A stretch of DNA of 64,000 nt from Zizania palustris (lineage: Eukaryota > Streptophyta > Magnoliopsida > Poales > Poaceae): assembly GCA_019279435.1 (NCBI GenBank), contig JAAALK010000289.1, positions 88,009,023-88,073,022 of the forward strand, written 5' to 3'. How positions within the stretch are numbered: position 1 is the first letter of the stretch; the number at the start of each line of letters is the position of its first letter. The notes under the pieces are model-generated. The model saw only the letters and a program-made list of their open reading frames with translations. It had not been told where the DNA came from and did not search any database. Both the position numbers and the translations under genes were made by a program. Positions 1 to 9,968 of this stretch are shown here, in pieces.

Positions 1-2105
1 ATGACTGCAATGTTTTTCATCGGCAGGTTCAATCGACCATAGAAGAAGGACGATTGAAAATAGATTCTAGTCTGAAGATGAAGCTGGACAAAGAACCCTT
101 TCCCATGAACACCATCGACCTTGACAGGAAGAAGGTGCTGATTCGGCTAGAACAGGATGAGTCATCTAAACGAAAAGCAGTCGTTATTGGAGAGCCACGC
201 ACACGCACAATCATACAAAAGAACACTGAAGTAGGAGTGTGGAAAAAGAACATAAACACGTCTCCTTCGACTAGAACTCACAAAAGGTCATAGGTGGCAT
301 ACCAGATGCTATTGAGCAAATACCAGGAGAAAGCCGGAAAACATACCCCGGCCAAAAATGCTATGACTGCTAGTGGGGCCAAGAAAAACATGTCCTTCAA
401 AGGGTGAGTTCGGACCCCAACAGTCGAACACCCCAAAGGGTGGGTTCGGACCCCAGCGGTCGAACCCTCTGCATAATGAGTTTGGACCCCAACAGCCGAA
501 CCCTCCACACAGTGAATTCAGACCCCAATGGCCGAACCCTCCGGTAGGCGAGTTTGGACCCAAGTCTTTATTGATTGTCCCCCGGTGGGAGACTTTTGCC
601 CACAATGGCCGAACATACCTCCAGCCTAGCAGGAACCTTTGCTAATATGGTCTGAAATACCTTCGACATGGCCGAAGCCCCCTCTGGGCAATGGGTTTGG
701 CTCACAGTGGGCAAAGACGCTAGAGCCGCCAATGCCTCAGCCATACTACTAGGCAGGATTCCCATGGGCTCCGAACTACACCTCGTCGCCGGACTACCCT
801 TTGTATTATAATGTTGCCCCATGTTTTCCTTCAGAGTGTTATTATTGGCAGGGACAAGTGAACATGGCGAAGGGGAACATCATCCACAGGCTGTCTGTGG
901 TGCCTCCGAATAGACTCACGTAGGATGAAGCCAAAGGAGATGGGCGCGAAGAGGCGGAGGAGAGGCAGTCCGAAGCCATCACAATCATGGTAGGGTCTCA
1001 GGAAGTCCCAATCCCGAAGGCCCCCTCGCTGAAGCTCGATGGAGGTAAGTCCCCTAGACTGGTCGAGGCCATTGCCAGAGCCTAGTCCGATCGGCCTCAC
1101 GAGGCCGGTCCAACCGATAGTGTCCGCAGAGAGGTTCCTACCAAGCGCAAAAAATACGACGCTGACCTGGGTAATACCCATTCAGCCAAAAACCACAGGA
1201 ACAAATTAGTGGTGCTTGGTACTAAGCCACAGCCATCTTGGGCACCTCCGGGCATGTCCAAATCATAGAAGAGGTGCCTGCAATGCCTGCAGTCACAGGA
1301 GATGTGTGAGAAGAAGGCCGAGGATGAGTGAGACGCCATATTCGAGGAAATCCGCCCTCGGCCAGTCGTGAAGCAAGTATGTAAGCCAAAGCTGGTTGAA
1401 ACAAACAACTCGACTCCCGTTCTGAGCGACGACGATGACAATGATATTGTTGACGATGACTACACGCCCATCTCTGAGGGGCCCGCACCTCCGGCGATGG
1501 ACATAAATGTCATCATGCTTCCAGCCGAGTTCGCTCTACCATGAAATGAGGCCGAGGTCTCTCAGTTGAACCTCGGCCCACGAGTCACTTTTTTCAAGAA
1601 GTCTGAGGATACGACTCCTCGCATGAAGCCCCTCTACATCAAGGGACACATTGACGGGAAGCCGATATCCAGGATGCTTGTTGATGGTGGTGCCACTATC
1701 AATTTAATGTCATAGTCTCTTTTGAAGAATCTTTGTAGGGGCGAGGAGGACTTAAAGAAAACCAACCTAATGCTCAACGGCTTCAACAGCGAGAGCTCTA
1801 AAGAAAAAGTCATACTCTCCCTGTAGTTAATAGTAGACAACAAGATGTTGCCAACAACATTCTTCGTCGTTGACATTCAAGGTAACTACAGTGTGCTACT
1901 TGGGCGTGATTTGATTCATGCAAATTGTTGTATTCCTTCTACTTTGCACCAATGCCTAATGCAGTTGGACGATGATGATGTGGAGGTTGTACTAGTAGAT
2001 ACTTCAGCCCAAGTAGCATTTGCCGATGTATCTATCGACGTTGTCCATGATAAAGTAGAGTGTCTATCAGGTAGATACCTCTTGGATTACGTCATCGTTA
2101 GCATG
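1..2105 (+). pseudogene. Left part of old Tat-lineage Gypsy element (G0): gag C-terminus, linker and protease, decayed
   Basis: This stretch aligns by eye with the gag tail, linker and protease of the two better copies (5384-7440 and 38150-40190) but is full of stops and indels. Readable islands are a gag-tail segment at 54-293, a linker with FGPQ-W/Q-PNPP repeats at about 373-645, and the protease region at about 1620-2100. The protease island keeps a DGGAT active-site motif near 1684 and the VLLGRD segment near 1900. The reading ends at 2105, exactly where G1 begins, and resumes at 12569. The 5' LTR and most of gag lie outside the window. This copy is more diverged than G1 and G2, so it is the older host of G1. 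No functional protein is expected from it. Confidence 0.85.
2101..2105. repeat. Left target-site duplication GCATG of Gypsy G1
   Basis: GCATG directly precedes the TG of the left LTR and is repeated at 12564-12568 directly after the CA of the right LTR. Removing G1 and one copy joins the G0 protease tail to its continuation in register with the sibling copies. Confidence 0.95.
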
Positions 2106-3592
2106 TGTTGATAGCAAAAAATGGCATTAATGGCTAGATTATCAAAATATCAATTTTTGGTGATTTGGGCCGAAGATACACATGTCCAGGGTCTGTCAGA
2201 AGCCCTATGGGGCCGAAGTCCATTGAACTATGGGCTCCGAAAGCCTCTAGCCAACCCATGGGATTCATACAGGAAGCCCTCAGAGGCCCACGCTGCCGAA
2301 GCTTCGGAAGCCTTCAGAGGCCCACGCTGCCGAAGCTTAGGCCCGAGGAGCAAGCCTCGATGGGTCTGGCCGAAGCCCACACTACCAAAGCTTCGGCCCG
2401 AGGAGCAGGCCTCGACGGGCCTGGCCAAAGCCCACCTCGGAAGAGATAGAGTTGGACGCGTTTCCAGCTCAATCTCTATCTCTATCTAGCCGGATTAATA
2501 GCAGATTAGATTAGGAGTTAACCCCCTATAAATAGAGAGGCCTGGCCGGCGTGGAGAGCCCCCCAACTCAAACCAAACCAAAGCCATGCTTTGATCGTAC
2601 CTTTACTTTTACCTTTACTTTCCTGTACCTCTTCGTGGGTTTGCCTGGAAGCCCTCCGATGGCCACTACGGAACAGTGGTAATCCTTGTTACTTCGCCTG
2701 TGAAGTATCCGTTAATCTACATAATAGATTGTTATCGCCTTGTTACTTCACCTATGAAGTATCCGCTAATCTACGTAACAGATTGCTACCTTCGCTACCC
2801 GTGCAACACTTAGCAAAATTCGGTCCTCAGGCCGAATTGGTAGTTCGCATCGTCCTTGTTGCAGGTTCGCACGTTCGGAGCCCCTTCACCGGAGGTGTCC
2901 GGAGCTGAGAGATCAGTTCCAGAGGTCCCCAGGACACCCTTCGACAAAACCGCGAGCTTCGACAACAGGCTTCACTAGCATACTTCGTCGCGACAGGCTT
3001 CGCCACGACCACACTCCGCACCGGATGAAGTTGCACTCGTACGTGGCCCTCGCGTCACTATTTCGTAGATTGCTGTATCGGAGATCTCACGCTGAACCCC
3101 GCTGTTCGGATGTGATCATCGTGTCTAGATCTGTTCGGAGTCCACCTTCGGCCGGATTAGTCTGAACGTTGAAGCACCCTTCGGCGGAGTACTTCGCATC
3201 ACGCCGATCCCTACTGTTCGGAGGTGATCACCGCGTCCAGATCCGTTCGGAGTCTATCTTCGGTCGGATCAGTTCGAACGTCAAAGCACCCTTCGGCCGA
3301 GCACTTCGCACCGGACGCCGAAGGTACCCTTCGGCGCAACCTTCGCACCAGACTTCGAACTAGGCGGGCTCCGACTGGTTTGTCAATTTCATTCTGTTTA
3401 ATCTATCTTTTTCGGCTAATTGGATTATTTTGTGTAATCTGGTTGCCTGGCGACTCCACCCCCCTTATCACGATTAAGGGTAGTCGGAACGCGACGTTGG
3501 TGCCACGTCACGCTTAGGCCTATCCCTAAGTATCCATGCACTTTTGGATCGTCAGACTGACCCAAGTGCGGCGGCACGTTTTCGTGTCAACA
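2106..3592 (+). repeat. Left (5') LTR of Gypsy G1
   Basis: Begins TGTTGATAGC and ends GTGTCAACA. U3 holds a tandem block rich in CCGAAGCTTCGG, a TATA box lies at 2527-2534, and the downstream part is dense in CTTCGG/CCGAAG words. It is 1487 bp against 1343 bp for the right LTR. The right copy lacks a stretch just after TTTGCCTGGAAGCC and one of two diverged units at about 3095-3350. Small ORFs here are not conserved as proteins. Confidence 0.95.
2527..2534 (+). promoter_or_regulatory. TATA box of the G1 left LTR
   Basis: TATAAATA lies in a conserved context (CCCC TATAAATA GAGAGG). The same box sits at the same LTR position at 11608, 24736, 44421 and, more diverged, 16248. This marks the likely pol II promoter and U3/R border. 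Transcription itself is inferred. Confidence 0.8.
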
Positions 3593-3599
3593 CACTTTT

Positions 3600-3617
3600 T
3601 GGCGAATCCGCTGGGGA
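3600..3617 (+). other. Primer-binding site of Gypsy G1
   Basis: TGGCGAATCCGCTGGGGA lies 7 bp inside the left LTR end. The equivalent site of G2 at 36414-36431 reads TGGTGACTCCGCTGGGGA, so both are point-mutated versions of one tRNA-complementary site. I do not assign the tRNA. Confidence 0.8.
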
Positions 3618-3631
3618 AGAGCTACGCCAAC

Positions 3632-5356
3632 ATGATGAGTACGTCTACATCGGCCACCAGTACATCTACATTGACTACTACATCTACACCACCGATTGAC
3701 GCAATAGGAGGCACGAATATCGACAACCGCAACATATTGTCACCCACACTTGAAGATATCCCCGCAGCAGACCGAGCAGAGATCGAGGCAAAGTTAAAGG
3801 CTCTCCAAGACAGGATGCTTGGGGGCTACGTCAAGACACGCGTAGGCTTCATCAAGCATGACATCGTCACCCCCGACCTCGCTCAGATTCAGGTAACACC
3901 TGTATCACCTCGTTTATCTTCTTTAGAAATTGAGCAAAAAATAGCCGCATCAGTAGATCAGGCCGTTAGCGCTTCGCTAGCCAACCGCTTAGATTCAGCA
4001 GTCAGCTTCCAAGTAGAGGCGACTCTCGGGAGGTTCGGCTTTACTGAGGCCGTACCCCTAGTTCCTATTGCTAGCGCACCTCCGACAAACCACGCGTATA
4101 GTAGGACTAACGACAACACTGGCGTGATCATGTCTCCAGCCGCATCACTCGTGGCCAAGACCAATCATTATATCTACGGTCAAACTAATACTGCATACCA
4201 CGCACCACCTACGCCAATACTCGCGCTGCCCGCACCACACGCGCAGACGCCCGGACACAAGCACGTTATACAAATAGCACGTAGGGAAGAAGCACGCGGC
4301 CAACACACCGATATCCGACCGCGTGTCGCGCCCCCACATGAGAGGCGCATGCAAACAACCTACCAAGATGATATAGAGGAACGGGTCCGCGCTCTATTTA
4401 GAGAGTGTGCCGGCTTCGTGCCCAAGGGATGGGTTAGGGTTTACCGTAAGCCCTACCCCGACCACCTTGATACGGTACCCTACCCCCGCGGCTATAGGAT
4501 TCCTGAATTCACTAAGTTCGATGGCGAGGGTAGCCAGACCACACTAGAGCATGTTAGTCAATTTTTGGCGCAGTGTGGAGAGGTTAGCGGGATAGATGCC
4601 CTGAAGGTTAGACTATTTTATCTCTCGCTATCCGGCACTGCTTTCACTTGGTTTTCGGCGCTCCCGCCGAACTCCATCCACACATGGGACGATCTAGAAC
4701 AGAAATTCCATGATTATTTCTACACAGGTGAGACAGAACTTAGGCTTTCACATTTGACATCAGTTAAGCAAAAATCTAGTGAGAGCGCCTCTCAGTACAT
4801 CAAGCATTTCAGGGATACTAGAAACCGATGTTTTAGCCTTAATATTTCAGAAAGGGACTTGGCAGAGTTAGCTTTTAACGGGTTATGTTCTGAAATTAAA
4901 GAAAGATTAGATAACCAAAACTTCTTAGAAGTTAGCCAAGTTCTACAGCAGGCTCTGGTCCAAGAAGGCCGAGCCAAAGATAAGAAATTTGTTAAGACGT
5001 TTAGCAAGCCTAGAGCCGAAATCCACATCATGGAACGCTCTGATGAGGAAGAGTCAGAGGAGGAGGATTCAGCCGACATGTACGTGGTCGAATGGGTTTG
5101 GAGCACTAAAAACAAACCTGTCACTTGCTCCAAGTTACGACCATCCCCCTCAAAGAATCGGCTTAGTGAGGTTAAGTACTCGTTTGATGTAACTAAATGT
5201 GATAGAATATTTGATTTTCTCTTAAAAAGCCAGCTTCTCAGATTACCCAAAGGTCAAGTCATTCCACCTGTCGACGAGTTAAAGAAGCATCCATACTATA
5301 AGTGGCATGACTCACATTCTCATAATACTAATGATTGTAATGTTTTTCGACGATAG
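3632..5356 (+). CDS. gag: Gag polyprotein, capsid part (G1)
   Basis: Open for 574 codons from ATG 3632, the first ATG after the PBS; the frame stays open upstream to 3536 but that ATG lies in the LTR. Gag assembles the particle that packages element RNA. The N-terminus is Ser/Thr-rich. The central region (about 4500-4980) matches the plant Retrotrans_gag fold, with FDGEGSQTTLEHV, GTAFTWFSALPP and YIKHFRDTRNRC. A very acidic stretch follows (DEEESEEEDSADMY, near 5043). A knuckle-like motif at about 5297-5340 reads YKWHDSHSHNTNDC: G2 has C where G1 has Y, so one presumed zinc ligand is lost. The frame ends at a TAG (5354-5356) where G2 and G0 have CAG, and coding similarity continues in the same frame beyond it. 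Confidence 0.88.
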   Translation: MMSTSTSATSTSTLTTTSTPPIDAIGGTNIDNRNILSPTLEDIPAADRAEIEAKLKALQDRMLGGYVKTRVGFIKHDIVTPDLAQIQVTPVSPRLSSLEIEQKIAASVDQAVSASLANRLDSAVSFQVEATLGRFGFTEAVPLVPIASAPPTNHAYSRTNDNTGVIMSPAASLVAKTNHYIYGQTNTAYHAPPTPILALPAPHAQTPGHKHVIQIARREEARGQHTDIRPRVAPPHERRMQTTYQDDIEERVRALFRECAGFVPKGWVRVYRKPYPDHLDTVPYPRGYRIPEFTKFDGEGSQTTLEHVSQFLAQCGEVSGIDALKVRLFYLSLSGTAFTWFSALPPNSIHTWDDLEQKFHDYFYTGETELRLSHLTSVKQKSSESASQYIKHFRDTRNRCFSLNISERDLAELAFNGLCSEIKERLDNQNFLEVSQVLQQALVQEGRAKDKKFVKTFSKPRAEIHIMERSDEEESEEEDSADMYVVEWVWSTKNKPVTCSKLRPSPSKNRLSEVKYSFDVTKCDRIFDFLLKSQLLRLPKGQVIPPVDELKKHPYYKWHDSHSHNTNDCNVFRR

Positions 5357-6847
5357 ATACAATCGTCCATAGAAGAAGGACGATTGAAGATAGACCATGA
5401 TCCAAAGATGAAGCTGGATAAAGATCCTTTCCCAGTTAACGCCGTTGACCTCGATGAAAAGAAGGTGTTGATTCGGCCAGAACAGGCCGAGTCTGCTAAA
5501 GGAAAAGATGTCATTGTTGGAGAACCACGCACTCGCACACTCGTGCCAAAGAACCCTGAGGTAGGAGTGTGGAAACAGAACGTGAATACCCCTTCGGCTA
5601 AGGCTCGCAAGAGGCCGAAGGTGACATATGATATGCTGCTGAACAAGCATCAGAGAAGGGCCAAAGAAGCAGGTCCGCGAGCTAGGCCAAAACAGCCGAA
5701 GGGGCCAAGACCTTCGAAGGGTGGCTTCTGGCCGAAGCCAGCGAACCCTCCGCACGAAGGCTTCGGGCCATGGTGGCCTGATGCTCCGCACGGTGGTTCT
5801 GAGCCACAATGGCCGAACCCCCCATACAACATCTTCGGCCCCCAATGGCCGAAATCCGCACCGCATTGGACTTCTCCGATGGGAGGCTTCGGCCCACACT
5901 GGCCGAACATACCCCCGGTCTGGCAAGACCCTTCGCTGGTGTGGTCTGAAACACCTTCGACTTGGCCGAACCCCCCTCTGGGTGACGGGTTCGGCTCACA
6001 GTGGGCGAGGCCACTAGAGCCACCGATGCCTCCACCGTATGAATGGGCGGGGACCCCGTGGGCTCCGTATCTATCCAGGTCAGGGTACCCTCCGCAACCT
6101 AACACTGTCTCCTATTTTCCTTCGAAGTATTATGATGGCAGGAGCAAACAGACGCAGCGGAGGGGGCATCGTCCACAGAATGTCCGTGGTGCCTCCGAAT
6201 CGGACCATGCAGAGCGAAGCCGAAGGGTGCGAGCACGCGGAGGCCGAAGTTAGGGTGTTCGAAGCCATAACCATCAAAGTTGGGTCTCAGGAAGTCCCAA
6301 TCCCGAAGACTCTATCATTGAGGTCTGACGGAGGTAAGTCTCAGGCTTCGGCCGAGCCCTACGCCAAAGCTTGGTTCGATTGGCCGAACGAGGTCGGTCT
6401 GTCCGACGGGGTTCGTAGCGAAGCCCCCTCCAAACACAGGGTGCCCGAGGCCAAAGGGCACAGTACCACTTCGGCCAGAATTAACAGAAGTCGAACAGTA
6501 GCACCCAACACAAAGACTCAGCCATCTTGGGCTCCTCCAGGCATGTCCAAGTCACAAAAGAGACGCCTACAAAGGCTGCGGGCATAGGAGATGCGCGAGA
6601 AGAAAGTTGAGGCCGAGCTCGACGCTGTCTTCGAAGAGATCTGCCCTCGGCCCGCTGCGAAATAGGTATGGAGGGAGAAGTCGGTTGAGATAATCAACCC
6701 GGCTCCTAGTCCAAGCGACGACGACGACATGCTCAATGATGATTATCGCCCATCTCTGAGGGACCCGCACCCCAGATGATGGACATCAACATCATCACGC
6801 TACCTGCCTAGTTCGCCCTGCCACGGGATGAGGCCGAGGTCACTCAA
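5357..6847 (+). pseudogene. Gag C-terminus and Pro/Trp-repeat linker (G1), broken
   Basis: Same frame as gag after the TAG at 5354. A basic/acidic gag tail (5384-5660) is followed at about 5690-6100 by a linker built from GFGPxWPNPP-like units, then a Glu/Ala-rich stretch leading to the protease. Breaks seen against the sibling copy at 38385-39370 are a 1-bp deletion near 6131, TAG at 6585-6587 where G2 (39369) and G0 have CAG, TAG at 6663-6665, and a further 1-bp loss near 6748. The linker function is unknown; its low complexity and regular spacing of Trp and Pro suggest an extended spacer or protein-binding segment. No intact product is expected. Confidence 0.8.
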
Positions 6848-7453
6848 TTGAACCTTAGCCCGCGCAATGCCATCTTCGAGAAGCCTGAGGACTCGGCTCG
6901 CCATCTAAAACCCTTATATGTCAGAGGTCACATCGATGGGAAGCCGATTTCCCGGATGCTCGTCGACGGCGGCGCCACAGTTAACTTAATGCCTTATTCG
7001 TTGTTGAAGAAACTTGGCAGGGATGAGGATGACCTAAAGAAGACCAACTTGATGCTCAACGGCTTCAGCAGCGAGAGCTCCGAGGCCAAGGGAGTACTCT
7101 CCATGGAGTTGACGATGGGCAACAAGACATTGCCAACAACATTTTTCGTCATCGACGTACAAGGTAACTATAGCGTGTTGCTCGGATGCGACTGGATTCA
7201 CGTGAACTATTTCATTCCCGCTACCCTAGACCAGTGCTTGATACAGTGGGACGGCGACGAGGTGGAGGTCATCCCCACGGATACTTCGGCCCAAGTGGCT
7301 TTGGCCAATGTGTCGGTTGATGCCGTCCATAACAAAGTAGAGTGTCTATCAGGTAGAGATCTTTTGGATTATGACTTTGTTAGTGTATCCGGAGGACGGT
7401 TTGTACCAGTGTCTGTAAGGCCAGCTGGAGTAGCACGACTATTTTTGTATTAA
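6848..7453 (+). CDS. Retroviral-type aspartic protease segment (G1)
   Basis: An open stretch of 201 codons. The catalytic loop is MLVDGGATVNLMP (near 6956-6995), with Asp in the D-G/S-G position expected for pepsin-like retroelement proteases. The later hydrophobic-Gly element NYSVLLGCDW (near 7165) matches the flap/second half of the fold. The protease releases gag and pol parts from the precursor. It is cut off from gag by the frameshift near 6748. The frame ends in two stops in a row (TAA TAG, 7451-7456), followed 2 bp later by the ATG of the RT frame. The same arrangement is seen in G2 and G0. Confidence 0.85.
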   Translation: MNLSPRNAIFEKPEDSARHLKPLYVRGHIDGKPISRMLVDGGATVNLMPYSLLKKLGRDEDDLKKTNLMLNGFSSESSEAKGVLSMELTMGNKTLPTTFFVIDVQGNYSVLLGCDWIHVNYFIPATLDQCLIQWDGDEVEVIPTDTSAQVALANVSVDAVHNKVECLSGRDLLDYDFVSVSGGRFVPVSVRPAGVARLFLY

Positions 7454-7458
7454 TAGTC

Positions 7459-8928
7459 ATGTCTAGCAAGAATAATCTAGATTGGCTAAAGTCTCGTGTG
7501 GAGCAGTATCTATCTAATAAAGATAGTATTGCCGAAGCCATCGGGGACTTTAGTGAAGTAGAAAAATTAGGGCAAGGTTTTGCGTCGGCCGATCCCTTGG
7601 AGGAAGTTGATATAGGTAATGGTAGCGTCCCAAGGCCGACTTTTGTAAATCAATATTTACAACCCGAAGAAAAGGCTGAAGTAATAAAGTTACTTCGGTC
7701 GTATGTTGATTGTTTCGCATGGGAGTATAGCGAAATGCCAGGGCTAAGCCGCGAGCTCGTGGAGCATCGGCTGCCCATCAAGTCCGGGTTTAGGCCTTAT
7801 AAGCAGCCTCCCCGCCACTTTAATTCGGCCGTCTATGACCGAGTTAAAGAAGAAGTGGAGCGACTACTCAAGGCTGAATTTATTAGACCATGCAGGTACG
7901 CGGAATGGGTTTCTAACATTGTGCCTGTAGAGAAGAAAGGGAGCAGCAAGATACGGGTATGCATTGATTTCAGGGATCTGAATAGAGAAACTCCAAAAGA
8001 CGAGTATCCAATGCCGATAGCCGACATGCTAATCAACGATGCTTCAGGACAAAAGGTACTAAGTTTTCTTAATGGCAATGCTGGTTATAATCAAATCTTT
8101 ATGGCCGAAGAGGACATCTATAAGACTGCCTTTCGATGCCCTGGTTTTGTCGGTTTGTTCGAGTGGGTCATCATGACTTTTGGTTTGAAAAATGCCGGCG
8201 CCACATATCAACGGGCTATGAACTTGATCTTTCATGACTTGTTAGGAGTTATATTAGAAGTGTACATCGATGATATCGTGGTCAAATCAGACGCTATGGG
8301 AAACCATTTACCCGATTTGAAGGTTGCTTTCGATAGGATGCGACAGTATGGGTTGAAGATGAACCCACTCAAGTGTGCTTTTGGTGTGTCGGCGGGTAAG
8401 TTCTTAGGTTTCATGATTCATGAGAGAGGCATAGAAATTGATCCTAAGAGACATGAAAAGATTAGAAACGTTGCAGCGCCGACATGCAAGAAGGATGTGC
8501 AAAAATTGCTAGGCAAGTTGAACTATTTACGTCGCTTTATATCCAACTTGTCCGGCAAGATTGATGCCTTTGTCCCCATACTCCGGCTAAAAAACGAAGC
8601 CGAGTTCGCTTGGGGGGCAAGCCAGCAAAGTGCTTTTGAAAAAATCAAGGAGTGCTTGTCATCACCGCCCGTGGTGAGAGCACCCAAGGACGGGATTCTG
8701 TTTCGGCTATACATCGCTGTCGAAGGTGGTGTGATTGGAGCCATGCTAACCCAGGAGGTGGGGGGAAGGAGAACATCATCACATTCTAGAGCCACTGCCT
8801 GCTGGACGCCGAAACCAGGTACGTGTTTGTGGAGCGATTGTGTATATCACTTTATTACGCGTGCACCAAGTTATGCCATTATCTTCTCCCCACCACATGT
8901 GTTGTCGTTTGCCAAACCGATGTTATAA
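7459..8928 (+). CDS. pol: Reverse transcriptase and first RNase H region (G1), C-terminus frameshifted
   Basis: 489 codons from ATG 7459. Conserved RT blocks are visible: EKKGSSKIRVCIDFRDLN (about residues 155-172), the FGLKNAGATYQRAM block and the catalytic YIDDIVVKSD at residues 269-278 with both aspartates intact. A thumb/connection follows, then the first RNase H-like domain (FRLYIAVEGGVIGAMLTQEV). The frame is lost at about 8757-8763, where a G-run is one base short relative to the copy at 41510. The last 50 or so residues are out-of-frame filler, and the true continuation is in the frame of 8823-9968. The enzyme would copy element RNA into DNA in the particle. As it stands the gene is defective. 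Confidence 0.9.
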   Translation: MSSKNNLDWLKSRVEQYLSNKDSIAEAIGDFSEVEKLGQGFASADPLEEVDIGNGSVPRPTFVNQYLQPEEKAEVIKLLRSYVDCFAWEYSEMPGLSRELVEHRLPIKSGFRPYKQPPRHFNSAVYDRVKEEVERLLKAEFIRPCRYAEWVSNIVPVEKKGSSKIRVCIDFRDLNRETPKDEYPMPIADMLINDASGQKVLSFLNGNAGYNQIFMAEEDIYKTAFRCPGFVGLFEWVIMTFGLKNAGATYQRAMNLIFHDLLGVILEVYIDDIVVKSDAMGNHLPDLKVAFDRMRQYGLKMNPLKCAFGVSAGKFLGFMIHERGIEIDPKRHEKIRNVAAPTCKKDVQKLLGKLNYLRRFISNLSGKIDAFVPILRLKNEAEFAWGASQQSAFEKIKECLSSPPVVRAPKDGILFRLYIAVEGGVIGAMLTQEVGGRRTSSHSRATACWTPKPGTCLWSDCVYHFITRAPSYAIIFSPPHVLSFAKPML

Positions 8929-9968
8929 TGCACATGTTACAGAAGCCGATTCTAAGTGGAAGAATCGGAACATGGGCTTATGCGTTGATTGAATACGATT
9001 TGGCCTACGAGCCCCTAAGAGCGATGAAAGGCCAAGTCGTAGGCAACTTTATAGTTGATCATCACGTAGATGTTAGCTGGAGTGATGCTATTGCTCTAGT
9101 TGGGGTAGTGCCATGGAAAATCTATTTTGATGGTTCGGCCTGCAAGAGTGGCCAAGGTATTGGAGTGGTTCTCATATCACCTAATGGTATGCGTTTTGAA
9201 ACCTCGGCCCGACTAGAGTTTCCTTCTAATAATGACCAAGCTGAATACGAGGCTTTATTGCTAGGTCTTGAACTACTAGAGTCTGTAGGCGCTAGACATG
9301 TTCACGCGTATGGTGATTCGTTATTAGTAGTACAACAAGTAGCTAAGAATGCTCAGTGCTTTAATGGCTTGCTAAATAGCTACTTGGACAAATGTCTAGA
9401 CATAGTTGCTACTTTCGATGATTTCAAAATATCTCACGTGTCGAGAGAAGCCAATTCAGTCGCCAATGATTTGGCTCAGCAAGCATCTGGCTACCAAGTC
9501 AGGAGAGGGAAATTTTCTGTATTAGAGAAGCCGGTGTTTAGTCCAACTGCCGAAGCCAGTAAAGGTGGGAAGGCACACGCCTTGGGTCGAACCCCTCGGG
9601 TCGCCGGAGGCCACCACATGCCGAAGCCCTTCGATCGGAGTGCTCTGCTGATCAAAGGGTCTAGCACGCCGGAGCCCATAGTGCGAAGCCTCCCGAATGG
9701 AGAAGACCCTCTAGAGTCCGAACCCTCTGAAGAGCTTCGGCCCGGCACACCCCGAATGGCCACCTCGGCCAGGCTTCGACCGGAAGTGGAATGGCTTGGG
9801 GGGCACCCCGAAGTCAATATTTTAGAGGATATTTCAGAAGGTGGACCAGCGAGGCCCGCTAAAATCTGTAAGGGCGATTGGAGAATCCCAATCATCCAAT
9901 ATTTGAGGGACCCTAGCCGAAGGGTTGATCGGAAGGTTCGGCGACAAGCGTTCAAATTCGTGTTGTAG
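8823..9968 (+). CDS. Second RNase H domain plus spacer (G1)
   Basis: The frame continues the RT protein after the lesion near 8760. It starts in the end of the first RNase H region (CLSLYYACTK-like segment), then enters a second RNase H-like domain, WKIYFDGSACKSGQGIGVV (about 9113-9170), with AEYEALLLGLELL and YGDSLLVVQQV further on. Acidic residues in these three motifs match the RNase H D-E-D set. Dual RNase H is typical of the Tat lineage. A Pro/Glu/Ser-rich spacer of about 100 residues (9535-9850), dense in CCGAAG at DNA level, leads to the integrase N-terminus. A 1-bp change creates the TAG at 9966-9968. Confidence 0.87.
   Translation: MFVERLCISLYYACTKLCHYLLPTTCVVVCQTDVIMHMLQKPILSGRIGTWAYALIEYDLAYEPLRAMKGQVVGNFIVDHHVDVSWSDAIALVGVVPWKIYFDGSACKSGQGIGVVLISPNGMRFETSARLEFPSNNDQAEYEALLLGLELLESVGARHVHAYGDSLLVVQQVAKNAQCFNGLLNSYLDKCLDIVATFDDFKISHVSREANSVANDLAQQASGYQVRRGKFSVLEKPVFSPTAEASKGGKAHALGRTPRVAGGHHMPKPFDRSALLIKGSSTPEPIVRSLPNGEDPLESEPSEELRPGTPRMATSARLRPEVEWLGGHPEVNILEDISEGGPARPAKICKGDWRIPIIQYLRDPSRRVDRKVRRQAFKFVL

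Noticed and set aside
3536..3631. ATG at 3536 as the gag start
   Set aside because: It lies inside the left LTR before the PBS; the first ATG after the PBS (3632) fits the equivalent start in G2 (36446).
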